Of a stretch of DNA of 64,000 nucleotides, positions 37,277-46,853 are shown piece by piece. Made by a program: the position numbers and the translations under genes. Source of the DNA: JABDJZ01 sp047619685. Lineage in GTDB: Bacteria > Bacteroidota > Rhodothermia > Rhodothermales > UBA10348. A model generated the notes under the pieces. It saw only the letters and a program-made list of their open reading frames with translations. It did no database searches and was not told the origin of the DNA. Within the stretch, counting starts at the first letter, position 1, and each line of letters opens with the position of its first letter. The stretch spans positions 1-64,000 of the forward strand of contig JBLHLC010000015.1 of the NCBI GenBank assembly GCA_047619685.1, in the 5' to 3' direction.

Positions 37277-37297
37277 CCTCCGCCCAGAGTTAGTGCC

Positions 37298-40200
37298 ATG
37301 AAAATTATCGAGCTCGCCACGCGGCGCCGGGTCACTATTGCCATGTTTACCGTGGCAGTGGCCCTCTTCGGGTCCGTCTCTCTTTCGAGGCTGAACCTGA
37401 ATCTCCTCCCCGATCTGTCGTACCCGACACTGACGGTGCGGTCAGAGTATGAGGGAGCAGCCCCCATTGAGATAGAAAATCTCCTCACCAAGCCCGTCGA
37501 AGAGGCGCTTGGCGTGGTCAAGAACGTCAAGGAGATGCGCAGCGTCTCGCGCGCCGGACAGTCGGACGTGGTCCTCGAGTTCGATTGGGGTACCAACATG
37601 GACCTCGCCAGTATCGACGTCCGCGAAAAGCTGGACGCGCTGCTGTTGCCACTCGAGGCCACGCGCCCGGTCCTGCTGCGTTTCGATCCTTCATTTGATC
37701 CGGTGATGCGCTACGCGCTCTTCATGGCGCCGGTGGAGCCCGGTGTGCTCCGGGCCGAGGGCTCAACCTCGGATGGCGGGCCCGGGGTCCAACCGGCTTC
37801 TCTGTCCGTGCCGCCCCTTGTGGCGAAGACGGATCCGGAAGCCCTCAAAGTGCTTCGCCGATTTGCCGACGAGCAGATGAAGAAGGAGTTGGAGTCCGCC
37901 CTCGGAGTGGCGGCCGTCAAGGTGAGCGGTGGGCTTGAGGATCAGGTCCAAATTCTGGTGGACCAGGAAAAATTGGCGCAATTGGGGATCCCGATTGAGC
38001 GCGTTGTCCAGATTATCCGCGATGAAAACGTCAACCTCTCCGGCGGGAGGCTGGAAGAGGGTGTCCAGCAGTTCCTGGTTCGGACCGTCAATCAGTTTGA
38101 GAGTGTCGGTCAAATCGGAGATGTGGTGCTGCAGTCCGATGCCGGCCGATCCATCTATCTACGGGACGTCGCCACTGTAGAGATGGGGTACAAGGAGCGG
38201 GAGGCCATCACCCGTATCAATGGCGTGGAAGCAGTCGAATTGGCCATCTACAAGGAGGGAGACGGCAATACCGTCGCGGTGGCCGAGGCCGTCAAGGCAC
38301 GCCTGGAGCGGTCACGCAGTCTTTTCCCGGGTGGGGTCCGCATAGAGAATGTTTACGATCAGTCCATCTTCATTGAGAGCGCAGTCGATCAGGTGATCAG
38401 TGCAGGTCTGATTGGTGGCATTCTGGCTGTTCTGGTCCTGTACCTGTTCCTGCGCAATTTCATCGCGACGCTGATCATTTCCGTATCGATTCCGGTATCG
38501 GTCATTGCCACCTTCAACATGATGTACGGCTATGATCTGACGCTGAACATCATGTCGCTCGGCGGTCTGGCCCTGGGCATCGGGCTGCTGGTTGACAACT
38601 CCATTGTGGTGCTGGAGAACATATCAAGGCACCGGGAGCGAGGGGCGAGCCCCCTTGAAGCGGCCCAAAAGGGAGCCTCAGAAGTCGGCCGGGCGGTGAT
38701 CGCGTCGACGCTCACGACGGTCGCGGTGTTCTTCCCGCTGGTTTTTGTGCAGGGCATCGCCGGCCAGTTGTTCAGGGATCAGGCACTGACTGTGACCTTT
38801 TCGCTTTTGGCTTCGCTTGTTGTGGCCCTCACGCTGATTCCCATGCTGGCCTCAATCGGCGGCGGATCCAAGAAGGCCTTCGAGACTAAAGTCGCGGCAC
38901 GCATTCCGGCCAAAACGCGCCTCGGAAGAATCCGGCAGGCCGTTGGATACGTCCTCTTCAACCGAATCCCGTACTTCCTGGCCCGCGGGGCCTACCTGCT
39001 GGTACGAGGTCTTGCCGCCGCAGTTGGGTTTGTGATGCGTCCCATAGCCTGGGCGTTCAACCGCGGCTTTGACGTTGTCGCCGCAACCTATCGTCCCATG
39101 TTGGCCTGGTCGCTGGACCACCGGGGAACCGTGCTGGCGGGGGCAGTCCTCATGTTTGCGCTGTCCCTGACACTGGTCCCCAGCCTTGGCCTGGAGTTGA
39201 TTCCGCAATTGGCTCAGGATGAGTTCAATGTGGAGATGACACTGCCGCCAGGGACGCCCCTGGAGGAGATGGACGGGGCCATGGCCCGGGTACAGATGGC
39301 ATCCAACAGCGCACCAAATGTAAAGGCGACGTTCGCGGTTGCGGGAAGTGGTAATCGACTGGACTCGAACCCGGACGAAGGGGGAGAGAACTGGGGAGAA
39401 CTCCACGTAGCGCTAGAGACAGGTTCAGGAGATGCGGGTGAAGCCGCCGCGGTGGACAAGATTCGCAGCGAACTGGGACGCATAGCCGGCCTGCAGTACA
39501 AGATTTCTCGGCCGACCCTCTTCTCCTTCAACACCCCCGTAGAGTTGGAGGTGAGTGGCTACGATCTGGACGCACTGAAGCTGGTTTCTCAGGCTCTTGC
39601 GTCCCGGCTGCGCAATTCGACCCGTTTCGCGGACGTCAAATCCAGCATGGAAGTCGGACACCCGGAGGTTCAGATCAGGTTTGATCGCGAACTGGCAGCC
39701 GCCCTGGGGCTCTCTGTGAGTGGCATTGCCGATCGGGTCGTTTCCAACATTCGGGGCTCGGTGGCGACGCGGTATTCCTGGAACGATCGTAAGATTGACG
39801 TGCTGGTACGGACGCGCGATGAGGACCGCGCCTCCGTGGACAAACTCCGGCAACTGATCGTCAATCCCGAAAGCAATCGGCCGGTAACCCTTGAGGCGGT
39901 CGCATCGCTTGAGGTGGGCATCGGCCCGAGCGAGATTCGCAGAGTGGCCCAGCAGCGCGTGGCCAAAGTGACCGCTAATCTTGAGTATGGAGACCTTGGC
40001 GCCGCGGAAGAGGAACTCGCCGCGGCGGTCGCATCGGTCAGGACGCCGCAGGGCACGTCTGTCCGCATTGCCGGCCAGAACCAGGAGATGTCGGATAGCT
40101 TCCGCTCATTGATGCTTGCGCTGCTTCTGGCCGTGTTTCTGGTCTACCTGGTGATGGCATCGCAGTTCGAATCCCTGCTTCATCCCTTCGTGATCTTCTT

Positions 40201-40588
40201 CTCCATCCCGCTTGCGGCGGTAGGTGCGATTCTGGCGCTCTGGATCACCGGATCCACCATCAGCGTGGTGGTATTCATTGGCCTGATTCTTCTGGCGGGC
40301 ATCGTGGTGAACAACGCCATCGTACTGGTGGACCTGATCAATCAGCTCCGCGCCGAGGGCATGGAAAAGATTGCAGCCATCGCAGAGGCTGGCTCCCAGA
40401 GGCTGCGGCCCATTCTGATGACGACGCTCACCACAGTCCTTGGTCTCATACCGATGGCTATTGGCTTCGGGGATGGGGCGGAAATCCGGGCTCCGATGGC
40501 CATTACGGTGATAGGCGGCCTCGCGGTTTCAACGCTCCTTACGCTGCTGGTTATTCCGACGGTCTACGCCGTGCTCGATCGATCCTGA
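37298..40588 (+). CDS. RND family efflux transporter, first of a pair
   Basis: A 1,096-residue inner-membrane RND pump with the usual two halves, twelve predicted spans and two periplasmic porter regions. The N-terminal RRVTIAMFTVAVALFG, NLLPDLSYPTLTV and TM4 motif GIGLLVDNSIVVLENI are typical; the proton-relay pair is Asp-Asn here rather than Asp-Asp as in AcrB. Between TM6 and TM7 (about residues 522-598) there is a long basic loop with an extra hydrophobic stretch (YFLARGAYLLVRGLAAAVGF), longer than in AcrB. It may pair with the second RND protein as in MdtBC-type pumps. Substrates are unknown. Confidence 0.92.
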   Translation: MKIIELATRRRVTIAMFTVAVALFGSVSLSRLNLNLLPDLSYPTLTVRSEYEGAAPIEIENLLTKPVEEALGVVKNVKEMRSVSRAGQSDVVLEFDWGTNMDLASIDVREKLDALLLPLEATRPVLLRFDPSFDPVMRYALFMAPVEPGVLRAEGSTSDGGPGVQPASLSVPPLVAKTDPEALKVLRRFADEQMKKELESALGVAAVKVSGGLEDQVQILVDQEKLAQLGIPIERVVQIIRDENVNLSGGRLEEGVQQFLVRTVNQFESVGQIGDVVLQSDAGRSIYLRDVATVEMGYKEREAITRINGVEAVELAIYKEGDGNTVAVAEAVKARLERSRSLFPGGVRIENVYDQSIFIESAVDQVISAGLIGGILAVLVLYLFLRNFIATLIISVSIPVSVIATFNMMYGYDLTLNIMSLGGLALGIGLLVDNSIVVLENISRHRERGASPLEAAQKGASEVGRAVIASTLTTVAVFFPLVFVQGIAGQLFRDQALTVTFSLLASLVVALTLIPMLASIGGGSKKAFETKVAARIPAKTRLGRIRQAVGYVLFNRIPYFLARGAYLLVRGLAAAVGFVMRPIAWAFNRGFDVVAATYRPMLAWSLDHRGTVLAGAVLMFALSLTLVPSLGLELIPQLAQDEFNVEMTLPPGTPLEEMDGAMARVQMASNSAPNVKATFAVAGSGNRLDSNPDEGGENWGELHVALETGSGDAGEAAAVDKIRSELGRIAGLQYKISRPTLFSFNTPVELEVSGYDLDALKLVSQALASRLRNSTRFADVKSSMEVGHPEVQIRFDRELAAALGLSVSGIADRVVSNIRGSVATRYSWNDRKIDVLVRTRDEDRASVDKLRQLIVNPESNRPVTLEAVASLEVGIGPSEIRRVAQQRVAKVTANLEYGDLGAAEEELAAAVASVRTPQGTSVRIAGQNQEMSDSFRSLMLALLLAVFLVYLVMASQFESLLHPFVIFFSIPLAAVGAILALWITGSTISVVVFIGLILLAGIVVNNAIVLVDLINQLRAEGMEKIAAIAEAGSQRLRPILMTTLTTVLGLIPMAIGFGDGAEIRAPMAITVIGGLAVSTLLTLLVIPTVYAVLDRS

Positions 40589-40630
40589 CCCTCACCCCTG
40601 CCGCTTCCACAACCAATCCCACCCAGGTCG

Positions 40631-43600
40631 ATGAATCTCCCGCAGTTCGCCATGAAGCGGCCGGTCACCACGATGATGGTGTTCATCTGTTTGGTTGTTA
40701 TTGGGCTTATTTCCATCCGTTTCATACCCCTGGAGTTATTCCCGGAGGTTTCCCAGCCATTCCTCCAGGTCAACATCCCTTATCCGGGGTCTACGCCGGA
40801 GGAAGTCGAGCGTGAGATCACCAGGCCTGCGGAGGAGGTCCTGGCTACGGTACCTGGTCTGAAGAGCCTTAGCTCCAACTCCAATGAGGGAGGGGCGAAC
40901 CTGAATCTCGAATTTGATTGGGGCTCCGATACAGACCTGAAGGCCATTCAGGTTCGTGAGCGCATGGACGCGGTCCGGGATCAGTTTCCCGCTGATGTCG
41001 AGCGCATTTTTGTCAACCGCTTCAATATGGCCGACCAGCCCATTCTGCAGTTGCGGTTGTCGTCGGATCAGAATCTCTCAGGGTCCTACGAACTCCTGGA
41101 TCGAAAGCTGAAGCAGGTCCTTGAGCGGGTCGATGGCGTTTCGCAGGTCGACCTGTACGGCGTCAACCGCCGCGAGGTAAAGATCGAACTGTTGGCGGAT
41201 CGCGTGGCAGCGCACCGTATCGATTTGGGTGCGCTGGTCACGCAACTCCAGAGTGCCAATTTTTCCGTGACGGCCGGCCGGATTTCGGACGGCGGGCGGA
41301 GATATCTGGTCCGGCCGTTGGGAGAAATCAGGACCGCCGAGGAGGTCCAAAATCTGGTCATCAGAAAGGACGGGCTTAAGCTGAGCGATATCGCCACCAT
41401 CAGCCTGGACGACCCGGAACTGGATCACGGGCGACATTTGAACCGGAACTACGCCGTCGGCCTGGACATCCGAAAGGAGGCGGGCGCCAACACGGTGGAG
41501 GTCTCCAAGAGGATCGAGGCAGAGCTAGAGGAGGTAGGTGATGATCCCGACATGGCCGGGATCAACATCTACTATATGGGGAATGCGGCCGAAGGCATCG
41601 TGAGTTCACTGCGTGACCTGCTCCAATCCGGTGCCTGGGGTGGGCTTTTTGCCCTGATCGTGCTGTTCTTCTTCCTGCGACGGCTGTCTTCGACCCTCGT
41701 GGTCACCCTGGCCGTTCCGGTCTCGATTCTGGTAACGGTCGGGGCCCTCTACTTCCTTGGTTTCTCCTTGAACATCCTCAGCATGATGGGGCTCATGCTT
41801 GCGGTCGGCATGCTCGTGGACAATGCGGTGGTGGTGACCGAGAACATCCATCGCCATCAGCGCATGGATCCTGACAATCCGTTTGATGCGACGCTCCGCG
41901 GCGTGAAGGAGGTGGCGTTGGCGGTGACCGCAGGTACCCTGACCACCGCCATCGTTTTCCTGCCGATGATCGTGAGTCAGGCCGATGAGGTCACGTTGTT
42001 TCTCAAGCATGTGGCCGTGGCGATCAATATTTCGCTCGTCATTTCGCTCCTGATTTCGCTGACGATCGTGCCGCTCCTGGCCCTGCGGCTCAAGCCGCCG
42101 CCACTGAATGCGAAGTCCAATTCCGTGGATTGGTTGACCGAGCGGTACGCCACCATGCTGGACGGCATTTTGCGCCGGCCCCTGATAGCCACGGCCATCG
42201 TGATCGGCACGCTCGTGAGTGTGGCCATTCCGATCTCCTTCGTCAACATGGATTTTTTCCCGGACAACGAAGGCGAGCGCGAAATACAGATCCTTTACAA
42301 CATCCAGGGACAGTACACCGTCGAACGCGTCGAGAAGACGGTAGACCGGATGGAGGAGTATCTCTTTGCAAACAAAGAGCGCTTCGAAATCGAGAACGTG
42401 TACTCCTACTACCAGGGTTTTTCGGCACAGTCCACGCTGCTCCTGGACAAGGACGGCGACACCGACATTGGGGTGCTGGAGGACATGATTCGGGAGGGTT
42501 TCCCCAAACTCGCCATTGCCCGCCCCGCCTTTGACTGGAGTAGTGGCCTTTCGGGCGAAAACCTTCGGATCAGCCTGCAGGGGGAGTCCAGCGAACGGCT
42601 GGTCCAACTCTCACGCGAGGTCGCCGAGGTGCTTGGCCGCGTGGAGGGATTCAAGGATGTGCGGTCAGAATCTGAAACAGACGATCAGGAAATCCAGATC
42701 GTGGTGGATCGCGACCGCGCGCGTCAGTACGGCCTGTCCGCCCAGGACGTGGCACGGACGGTTTCGACAGCCATGCGCGGCCAGAATCTGCGCCGGATTC
42801 GGACTCCTGAGGGAGAATTGGATCTACGCATCGAATTTCAGAACCGGGACCGCAGGTCCATCGATGACCTGCGCAACTTGCCGGTCCAGAGCGCCACGGG
42901 CGAGCAAGTCAGGTTGGCCGCACTCGTTGACCTGACATCCAAACGGGCTCGACGCGGCATCAACCGGGAAAATCGCGTGACCATGATGGGAGTGACGCTG
43001 TTCCTGGATGGTATCACGCAGGACCAGGGGAAGGAGCGCATCGCACAAACCATGGCCAACTACGAGTTGCCCGCAGGCTACACGTGGGGGTATGGTCGCC
43101 GGTTTGACGACGAGGCGACGTCTCAGCAGATCATGCTGATGAACCTGCTTCTGGCGCTGGTACTGATCTATCTGGTTATGGCGTCTCTGTTCGAGTCGCT
43201 GATTCATCCAGCGGCCATCTGGACATCGATCCTGTTTGCCATCGTCGGCGTCTTCTGGTTCTTCATGATCACGGACACCACCTTCCAGATCATGGCATGG
43301 ATAGGGGTCCTGGTGTTGATAGGGGTTGTCGTGAACAACGGGATCGTGCTGATTGATCATATCAATCACCTCCGATCCGAGGGGCTGGAGAGGCACGCGG
43401 CTATTGTGCAGGCCGCGCGTGACCGCATGCGCCCCATCATCATGACGGCGTCCACGACGGTTCTTGGACTGGTTCCGCTCTGCATCGGGACGACCCAGAT
43501 TGGCGGCGATGGGCCTCCATATTATCCCATGGCGCGCGCGATTGTTGGCGGACTCTCGTTCTCAACGCTCGTCACCCTCCTGATCTTGCCGGTCATCTAC

Positions 43601-43663
43601 GTCTTTCTGGACAACGTTCGCACGTGGGGACTTCGCACGGCAAGGGCGGCCTCGGCAGGATAG
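40631..43663 (+). CDS. RND family efflux transporter, second of a pair
   Basis: A 1,010-residue RND pump that starts 42 bases after the first. Features: FAMKRPVTTMMVFICLVVIG, IPLELFPEVSQPFLQVNIPYPG, TM4 GMLVDNAVVVTENIH (also Asp-Asn), and the repeated second-half motifs ALVLIYLVMASLFESL and GVVVNNGIVLIDHINHLR. It lacks the enlarged TM6-TM7 loop of its partner. The two are clearly paralogous but divergent, so they are more likely to form a mixed trimer or two alternative pumps than to be a recent duplication. The next gene, tsaC, is close but functionally unrelated. Confidence 0.93.
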   Translation: MNLPQFAMKRPVTTMMVFICLVVIGLISIRFIPLELFPEVSQPFLQVNIPYPGSTPEEVEREITRPAEEVLATVPGLKSLSSNSNEGGANLNLEFDWGSDTDLKAIQVRERMDAVRDQFPADVERIFVNRFNMADQPILQLRLSSDQNLSGSYELLDRKLKQVLERVDGVSQVDLYGVNRREVKIELLADRVAAHRIDLGALVTQLQSANFSVTAGRISDGGRRYLVRPLGEIRTAEEVQNLVIRKDGLKLSDIATISLDDPELDHGRHLNRNYAVGLDIRKEAGANTVEVSKRIEAELEEVGDDPDMAGINIYYMGNAAEGIVSSLRDLLQSGAWGGLFALIVLFFFLRRLSSTLVVTLAVPVSILVTVGALYFLGFSLNILSMMGLMLAVGMLVDNAVVVTENIHRHQRMDPDNPFDATLRGVKEVALAVTAGTLTTAIVFLPMIVSQADEVTLFLKHVAVAINISLVISLLISLTIVPLLALRLKPPPLNAKSNSVDWLTERYATMLDGILRRPLIATAIVIGTLVSVAIPISFVNMDFFPDNEGEREIQILYNIQGQYTVERVEKTVDRMEEYLFANKERFEIENVYSYYQGFSAQSTLLLDKDGDTDIGVLEDMIREGFPKLAIARPAFDWSSGLSGENLRISLQGESSERLVQLSREVAEVLGRVEGFKDVRSESETDDQEIQIVVDRDRARQYGLSAQDVARTVSTAMRGQNLRRIRTPEGELDLRIEFQNRDRRSIDDLRNLPVQSATGEQVRLAALVDLTSKRARRGINRENRVTMMGVTLFLDGITQDQGKERIAQTMANYELPAGYTWGYGRRFDDEATSQQIMLMNLLLALVLIYLVMASLFESLIHPAAIWTSILFAIVGVFWFFMITDTTFQIMAWIGVLVLIGVVVNNGIVLIDHINHLRSEGLERHAAIVQAARDRMRPIIMTASTTVLGLVPLCIGTTQIGGDGPPYYPMARAIVGGLSFSTLVTLLILPVIYVFLDNVRTWGLRTARAASAG

Positions 43664-43680
43664 TCGCATTATCTTGGAGC

Positions 43681-44649
43681 GTGGATACGCTCATTACAGA
43701 TGACCCGGCCGAAGCGGCGCTGATTCTCCAGCGAGGAGGCCTCGTGGCGTTTCCCACGGAAACGGTCTACGGGCTGGGGGGCGATGCCACACGTACCGAT
43801 GTGATCGCGGACATATTCCGGGCCAAGGGCAGGCCTTCGGATAACCCGCTCATCGTGCATATTTCATCCGTTGAGGATCTCTGGCAGGTCTGCGCCAAGG
43901 TGCCTGAGTCCGCGCTGCGGCTGTTGGATGCCTTTGCGCCCGGACCCATGACCGTCGTGATTCCTCGCGCGGGTCGTGTGGCGCCGGAGGTTTCGGCTGG
44001 ACTGGATACCGTTGCTGTGCGGATTCCGTCCCATCCCTTGGCACTGGCCTTGATCGAGGCGGCAGGCCTTCCGGTGGCTGCTCCATCTGCAAACAGGTCG
44101 GGCCGCCCAAGTGCAACGACGTGGACGGCGGTGCGAGATGATCTTGGTGGTTCAATCGATGCGATTCTGACCGGGGAAAGGTCTGAAGTGGGCATCGAGT
44201 CTACGGTCGTGGACTGTACGGTAGATCCGCCGGCGGTCTTGCGGGCCGGGGGGGTCTCTCTGGAAGAACTTCGACGGGTTTGCCCAACACTGGTGGGGCA
44301 GGGTGAGCGTCTATCTGCAAGTCCCGGGACGCGGCATCCCCATTACGCCCCGCACGCAAGTGTGGAGATCGTCGAAGGGCCTCGTCATGCTGCGGGGGCG
44401 GCGTACATCGGATTTGAGACGGGCCACCGGGCCGGGGCCGAGGGGACGGCAGCGGTAGAATCGGATGGCGAGTACGCCCTGGTCTGCCTGGTAAAGGACA
44501 CCCGGGAGTATGCGCACCACCTGTATAATTTCTTTCGAGAATGCGACGCCGCCGGGGTCAGGACCATCCACTGTCAACGCGCGCCAGAGGACGGATTGGG
44601 ACGCGCATTGTCCGACCGGATCACCCGCGCGGCTGCAGCCAGTTCCTGA
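43681..44649 (+). CDS. tsaC: L-threonylcarbamoyladenylate synthase (Sua5 type)
   Basis: This enzyme makes threonylcarbamoyl-AMP from threonine, bicarbonate and ATP for the t6A37 modification of ANN-decoding tRNAs. At 322 residues it is the long Sua5 form: an N-terminal YrdC domain (GGLVAFPTETVYGLG, RAKGRPSDNPLIVH, PSANRSGRPSAT) and a C-terminal Sua5 domain after the linker with SPGTRHPHYAPHA. The GTG at 43681 places the conserved block near the start; the frame is open back to 43624 inside the RND gene's 3' end. tsaB, which acts in the next step, is encoded at 58427-59134. Confidence 0.94.
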   Translation: MDTLITDDPAEAALILQRGGLVAFPTETVYGLGGDATRTDVIADIFRAKGRPSDNPLIVHISSVEDLWQVCAKVPESALRLLDAFAPGPMTVVIPRAGRVAPEVSAGLDTVAVRIPSHPLALALIEAAGLPVAAPSANRSGRPSATTWTAVRDDLGGSIDAILTGERSEVGIESTVVDCTVDPPAVLRAGGVSLEELRRVCPTLVGQGERLSASPGTRHPHYAPHASVEIVEGPRHAAGAAYIGFETGHRAGAEGTAAVESDGEYALVCLVKDTREYAHHLYNFFRECDAAGVRTIHCQRAPEDGLGRALSDRITRAAAASS

Positions 44650-44856
44650 GGCTCACGACGGTCGATTGCGGCCCGCGTTTAAAGCCGATAGTGGCCCATT
44701 ATGGCGAGGGGGTGAAGCCAATATGCATTCGACGCAAACATGCACAAATGGCGGTCACCAACCTGGAAACCCGACGTATAAGCAGCTGAAACAAGAGATA
44801 AATCGGTGCTTGCCCAGATCGAGTAAGGGCCGACAATCATAGACAAGGTTAAAGTC

Positions 44857-44964
44857 ATGCACGCCGCATCTCAGCGCGAGCGTATGCAGGCCGGCCCCGA
44901 GCAGTTCACGTATGTCGCTACCGCTATCGCGGTCTTGACAGCCTTTGCTGCCCTGGTGGCTTAA
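44857..44964 (+). CDS. Candidate 35-residue single-span membrane protein
   Basis: A short frame from ATG 44857 to TAA 44962-44964. The first ~19 residues are polar (MHAASQRERMQAGPEQ) and the rest is one hydrophobic helix (YVATAIAVLTAFAALVA), the shape of many real small membrane proteins. Seven bases after the stop begins a very strong hairpin with T-rich flank, which would make a discrete short transcript. The ~200 bases between the tsaC stop and this frame hold no other gene; they are a plausible leader or promoter. The ribosome site is weak (AAGG). No homologue is recognised. Confidence 0.45.
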   Translation: MHAASQRERMQAGPEQFTYVATAIAVLTAFAALVA

Positions 44965-44970
44965 GCCTCC

Positions 44971-45030
44971 GCTTGAAAAGAACGGCCGCTGGTCCCGCTT
45001 TCGCGGGGCCAGCGGCTTTTCTTTTCAAGC
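44971..45030 (+). terminator. Strong nested hairpin
   Basis: GCTTGAAAAG (44971-44980) pairs perfectly with CTTTTCAAGC (45021-45030). Inside it, GCCGCTGG pairs with CCAGCGGC and CCCGC with GCGGG around a TTTC-containing loop, followed by TTTTCTTTT. This can stop transcripts in either direction, ending the small ORF or tsaC on the plus strand and the convergent PAP2 gene on the minus strand. Confidence 0.82.
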
Positions 45031-45069
45031 AAGTTCCGCTTGCGGCGCGGCGGCCGTCGGGCGGGGAGG

Positions 45070-45831
45070 TCAGAACGCCACCCTGATGGCGGCGGAGCCG
45101 CCCTCAGGGTGGGGGGTGGCCTGGAACTGGACGTTCTGATGCCGTCGGCTCAGCGCCCAGCCGGTAAAAAACCCGATAGCGCTGCCTCCCAGCACATCGG
45201 TGAACCAGTGGACGTCGGTAACAAGGCGGGAGAACGCCGCAGCAGTCGCCAGAGAGTAGATGAGGACGCCCCGCACGCCACCATAATATTGGGCGAAAGG
45301 CGTGAGCGCGGCGAACGCAGTCGTGGCGTGTCCAGAGGGGAACGAGGTGTTTCCGGAAAATGGCTCGATCGATCCAGGCCCCTCTTCTTGCCAGGGCCGT
45401 GCGCGACCAGAGAGCGTCTTTATGCTGTTTGTCGCCAGATTCGCAAGTATCACCGACTCCAGCGACGTAAAAGCGGCGTCCTGCAGGCGTTCGTTTCCGG
45501 TCATCAGTGAGCCCAGAAGCACCACGGCGAGCGCGGGTCGAACGGCGCTCGCATTTCCAAATTCTTCGGAGACCCGGATGGGCCAACTCTCGTGAACGTC
45601 CGCCGCAGCCTGGGTCACCGGCCGGTCATATCGGGAGAGAAGGAAGAGACCGGCCCCAAGACCCGCTACACCCAACAGTGCCTTTGGGTGGAGGGAGCCG
45701 ATAGCGCGGACGTCATTTACAGGCCAGAGCACAAACCTGAACGGATCCGCGCCAGCTTGCGCCCGTGCAGCGGGCCCGGCCAGTCCGGACATACCGGTGA
45801 GTGCAAGTGTCAGGAGACAGGCAAGGCGCAT
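45070..45831 (-). CDS. PAP2-family membrane phosphatase
   Basis: A 253-residue type 2 phosphatidic acid phosphatase. The three motifs are present: KTLSGRARP, FPSGHATT and SRLVTDVHWFTDVLGG, with catalytic histidines in the last two. A signal-like N-terminus (ACLLTLALTGMSGLAGPAARAQ) suggests an exported or membrane-embedded protein, with the active site facing the periplasm. Such enzymes dephosphorylate phosphatidate, undecaprenyl pyrophosphate or lipid A; the surrounding cell-wall genes make undecaprenyl pyrophosphate recycling one option, but this is inference. It ends in a phenylalanine after barrel-like sequence (GSAAIRVAF), an unusual tail for PAP2. Confidence 0.88.
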   Translation of the reverse strand: MRLACLLTLALTGMSGLAGPAARAQAGADPFRFVLWPVNDVRAIGSLHPKALLGVAGLGAGLFLLSRYDRPVTQAAADVHESWPIRVSEEFGNASAVRPALAVVLLGSLMTGNERLQDAAFTSLESVILANLATNSIKTLSGRARPWQEEGPGSIEPFSGNTSFPSGHATTAFAALTPFAQYYGGVRGVLIYSLATAAAFSRLVTDVHWFTDVLGGSAIGFFTGWALSRRHQNVQFQATPHPEGGSAAIRVAF

Positions 45832-45848
45832 GCCGGTATATTACGATC

Positions 45849-46853
45849 ATGAACGCTCAAAACATCCGTACGGGCACGTTTCAAGCAGGCCATGGACCGG
45901 CGCTCATGGTTCATGGCGGCGCCTGGGATATTCCGGAATCAGAGACCGCGCGGCATCTGGCAGGTATGGAAGCCGGACTGTCGCTGGGCCAAGAAATGCT
46001 GGAGTCGGGTTTCGCGGCCCTAGATGTGGTGGCTGCGGTTGTTGTCTCCTTCGAGGCTTCAGGCGTTTTCGATGCCGGGGTGGGTTCCGTTCTTACCCGG
46101 GGAGGCTTTGTCGAAATGGACGCCGGCATCATGCGCGGAAAGGACCTGGCTTTCGGAGCCGTCGCCTGCCTGCGGACCTGCGCCAACCCTATAGCCGCCG
46201 CCCAACTGGTGATGAAGCGCGGAAACGGCCAGGTCTGCCTGCTGGTCGGCAGGGAGGCCGAGGCCTGGCTTGCAGCACAGGGTCCGAAACCGGTGACGCA
46301 GGAATCATTGATCCACCCCAGAGAGCGGGCTCGCTGGGAGGACCTGGTCATCGCATCCGGATTCCACCCGAGCGACACGTTCATCCCGGCCCACGGAAAA
46401 ACGCCCGCCGGGCCCGCCGCGCCGTCCGGAACCGTGGGCTGCGTGGCAAGAGACAGCTTCGGGCATGTGGCGGCGGGGACATCCACCGGCGGCACACCCT
46501 TCAGGCCAGAGGGCCGGGTGGGAGATTCGCCGCTTCCTGGTTGTGGGTACTACGCGGATCTGCGAGCGGGGGCCAGCGCGACCGGATGGGGAGAGGCCAT
46601 TGCGTCGGCGGGTCTCAGCGGAAGAGCAGTGGAGGCGGTATCCCAGGGCGCGCGGCCCCAGGAGGTCGTCGCCCACCAACTGGAACGCATGCGGTCCCGC
46701 ATTTCGAATCACCGCGGAGAACCAGCCGCCGCCGGACTCATCCTGCTTGGGGCCGAAGGAGACGGAGCCTGGGGCTACAACACGCCGCGGATGGCGCGTG
46801 GCGGATGGTCAGCTTCTGCGGGGGCGTGGGTCCTGCTGGACTCGGCCGGGTAA
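45849..46853 (+). CDS. Isoaspartyl peptidase/L-asparaginase (Ntn hydrolase)
   Basis: A 334-residue Ntn-hydrolase related to IaaA, which removes isoaspartyl residues from dipeptides and hydrolyses asparagine. The protein opens with MVHGGAWDIP. The autocleavage site is PSGTVGCVARD, with the threonine becoming the N-terminal nucleophile of the beta chain, and GHVAAGTSTGGTPFRPEGRVGDSPLPG binds substrate; the full motif set is kept. The ATG is 17 bases from the divergent PAP2 start, so the two share a very short promoter region. Confidence 0.9.
   Translation: MNAQNIRTGTFQAGHGPALMVHGGAWDIPESETARHLAGMEAGLSLGQEMLESGFAALDVVAAVVVSFEASGVFDAGVGSVLTRGGFVEMDAGIMRGKDLAFGAVACLRTCANPIAAAQLVMKRGNGQVCLLVGREAEAWLAAQGPKPVTQESLIHPRERARWEDLVIASGFHPSDTFIPAHGKTPAGPAAPSGTVGCVARDSFGHVAAGTSTGGTPFRPEGRVGDSPLPGCGYYADLRAGASATGWGEAIASAGLSGRAVEAVSQGARPQEVVAHQLERMRSRISNHRGEPAAAGLILLGAEGDGAWGYNTPRMARGGWSASAGAWVLLDSAG

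Noticed and set aside
44690..44856. Possible riboswitch upstream of the small ORF
   Set aside because: The region has short repeats and purine-rich loops, but I could not match it to any known riboswitch core such as c-di-GMP, cobalamin, SAM or TPP.
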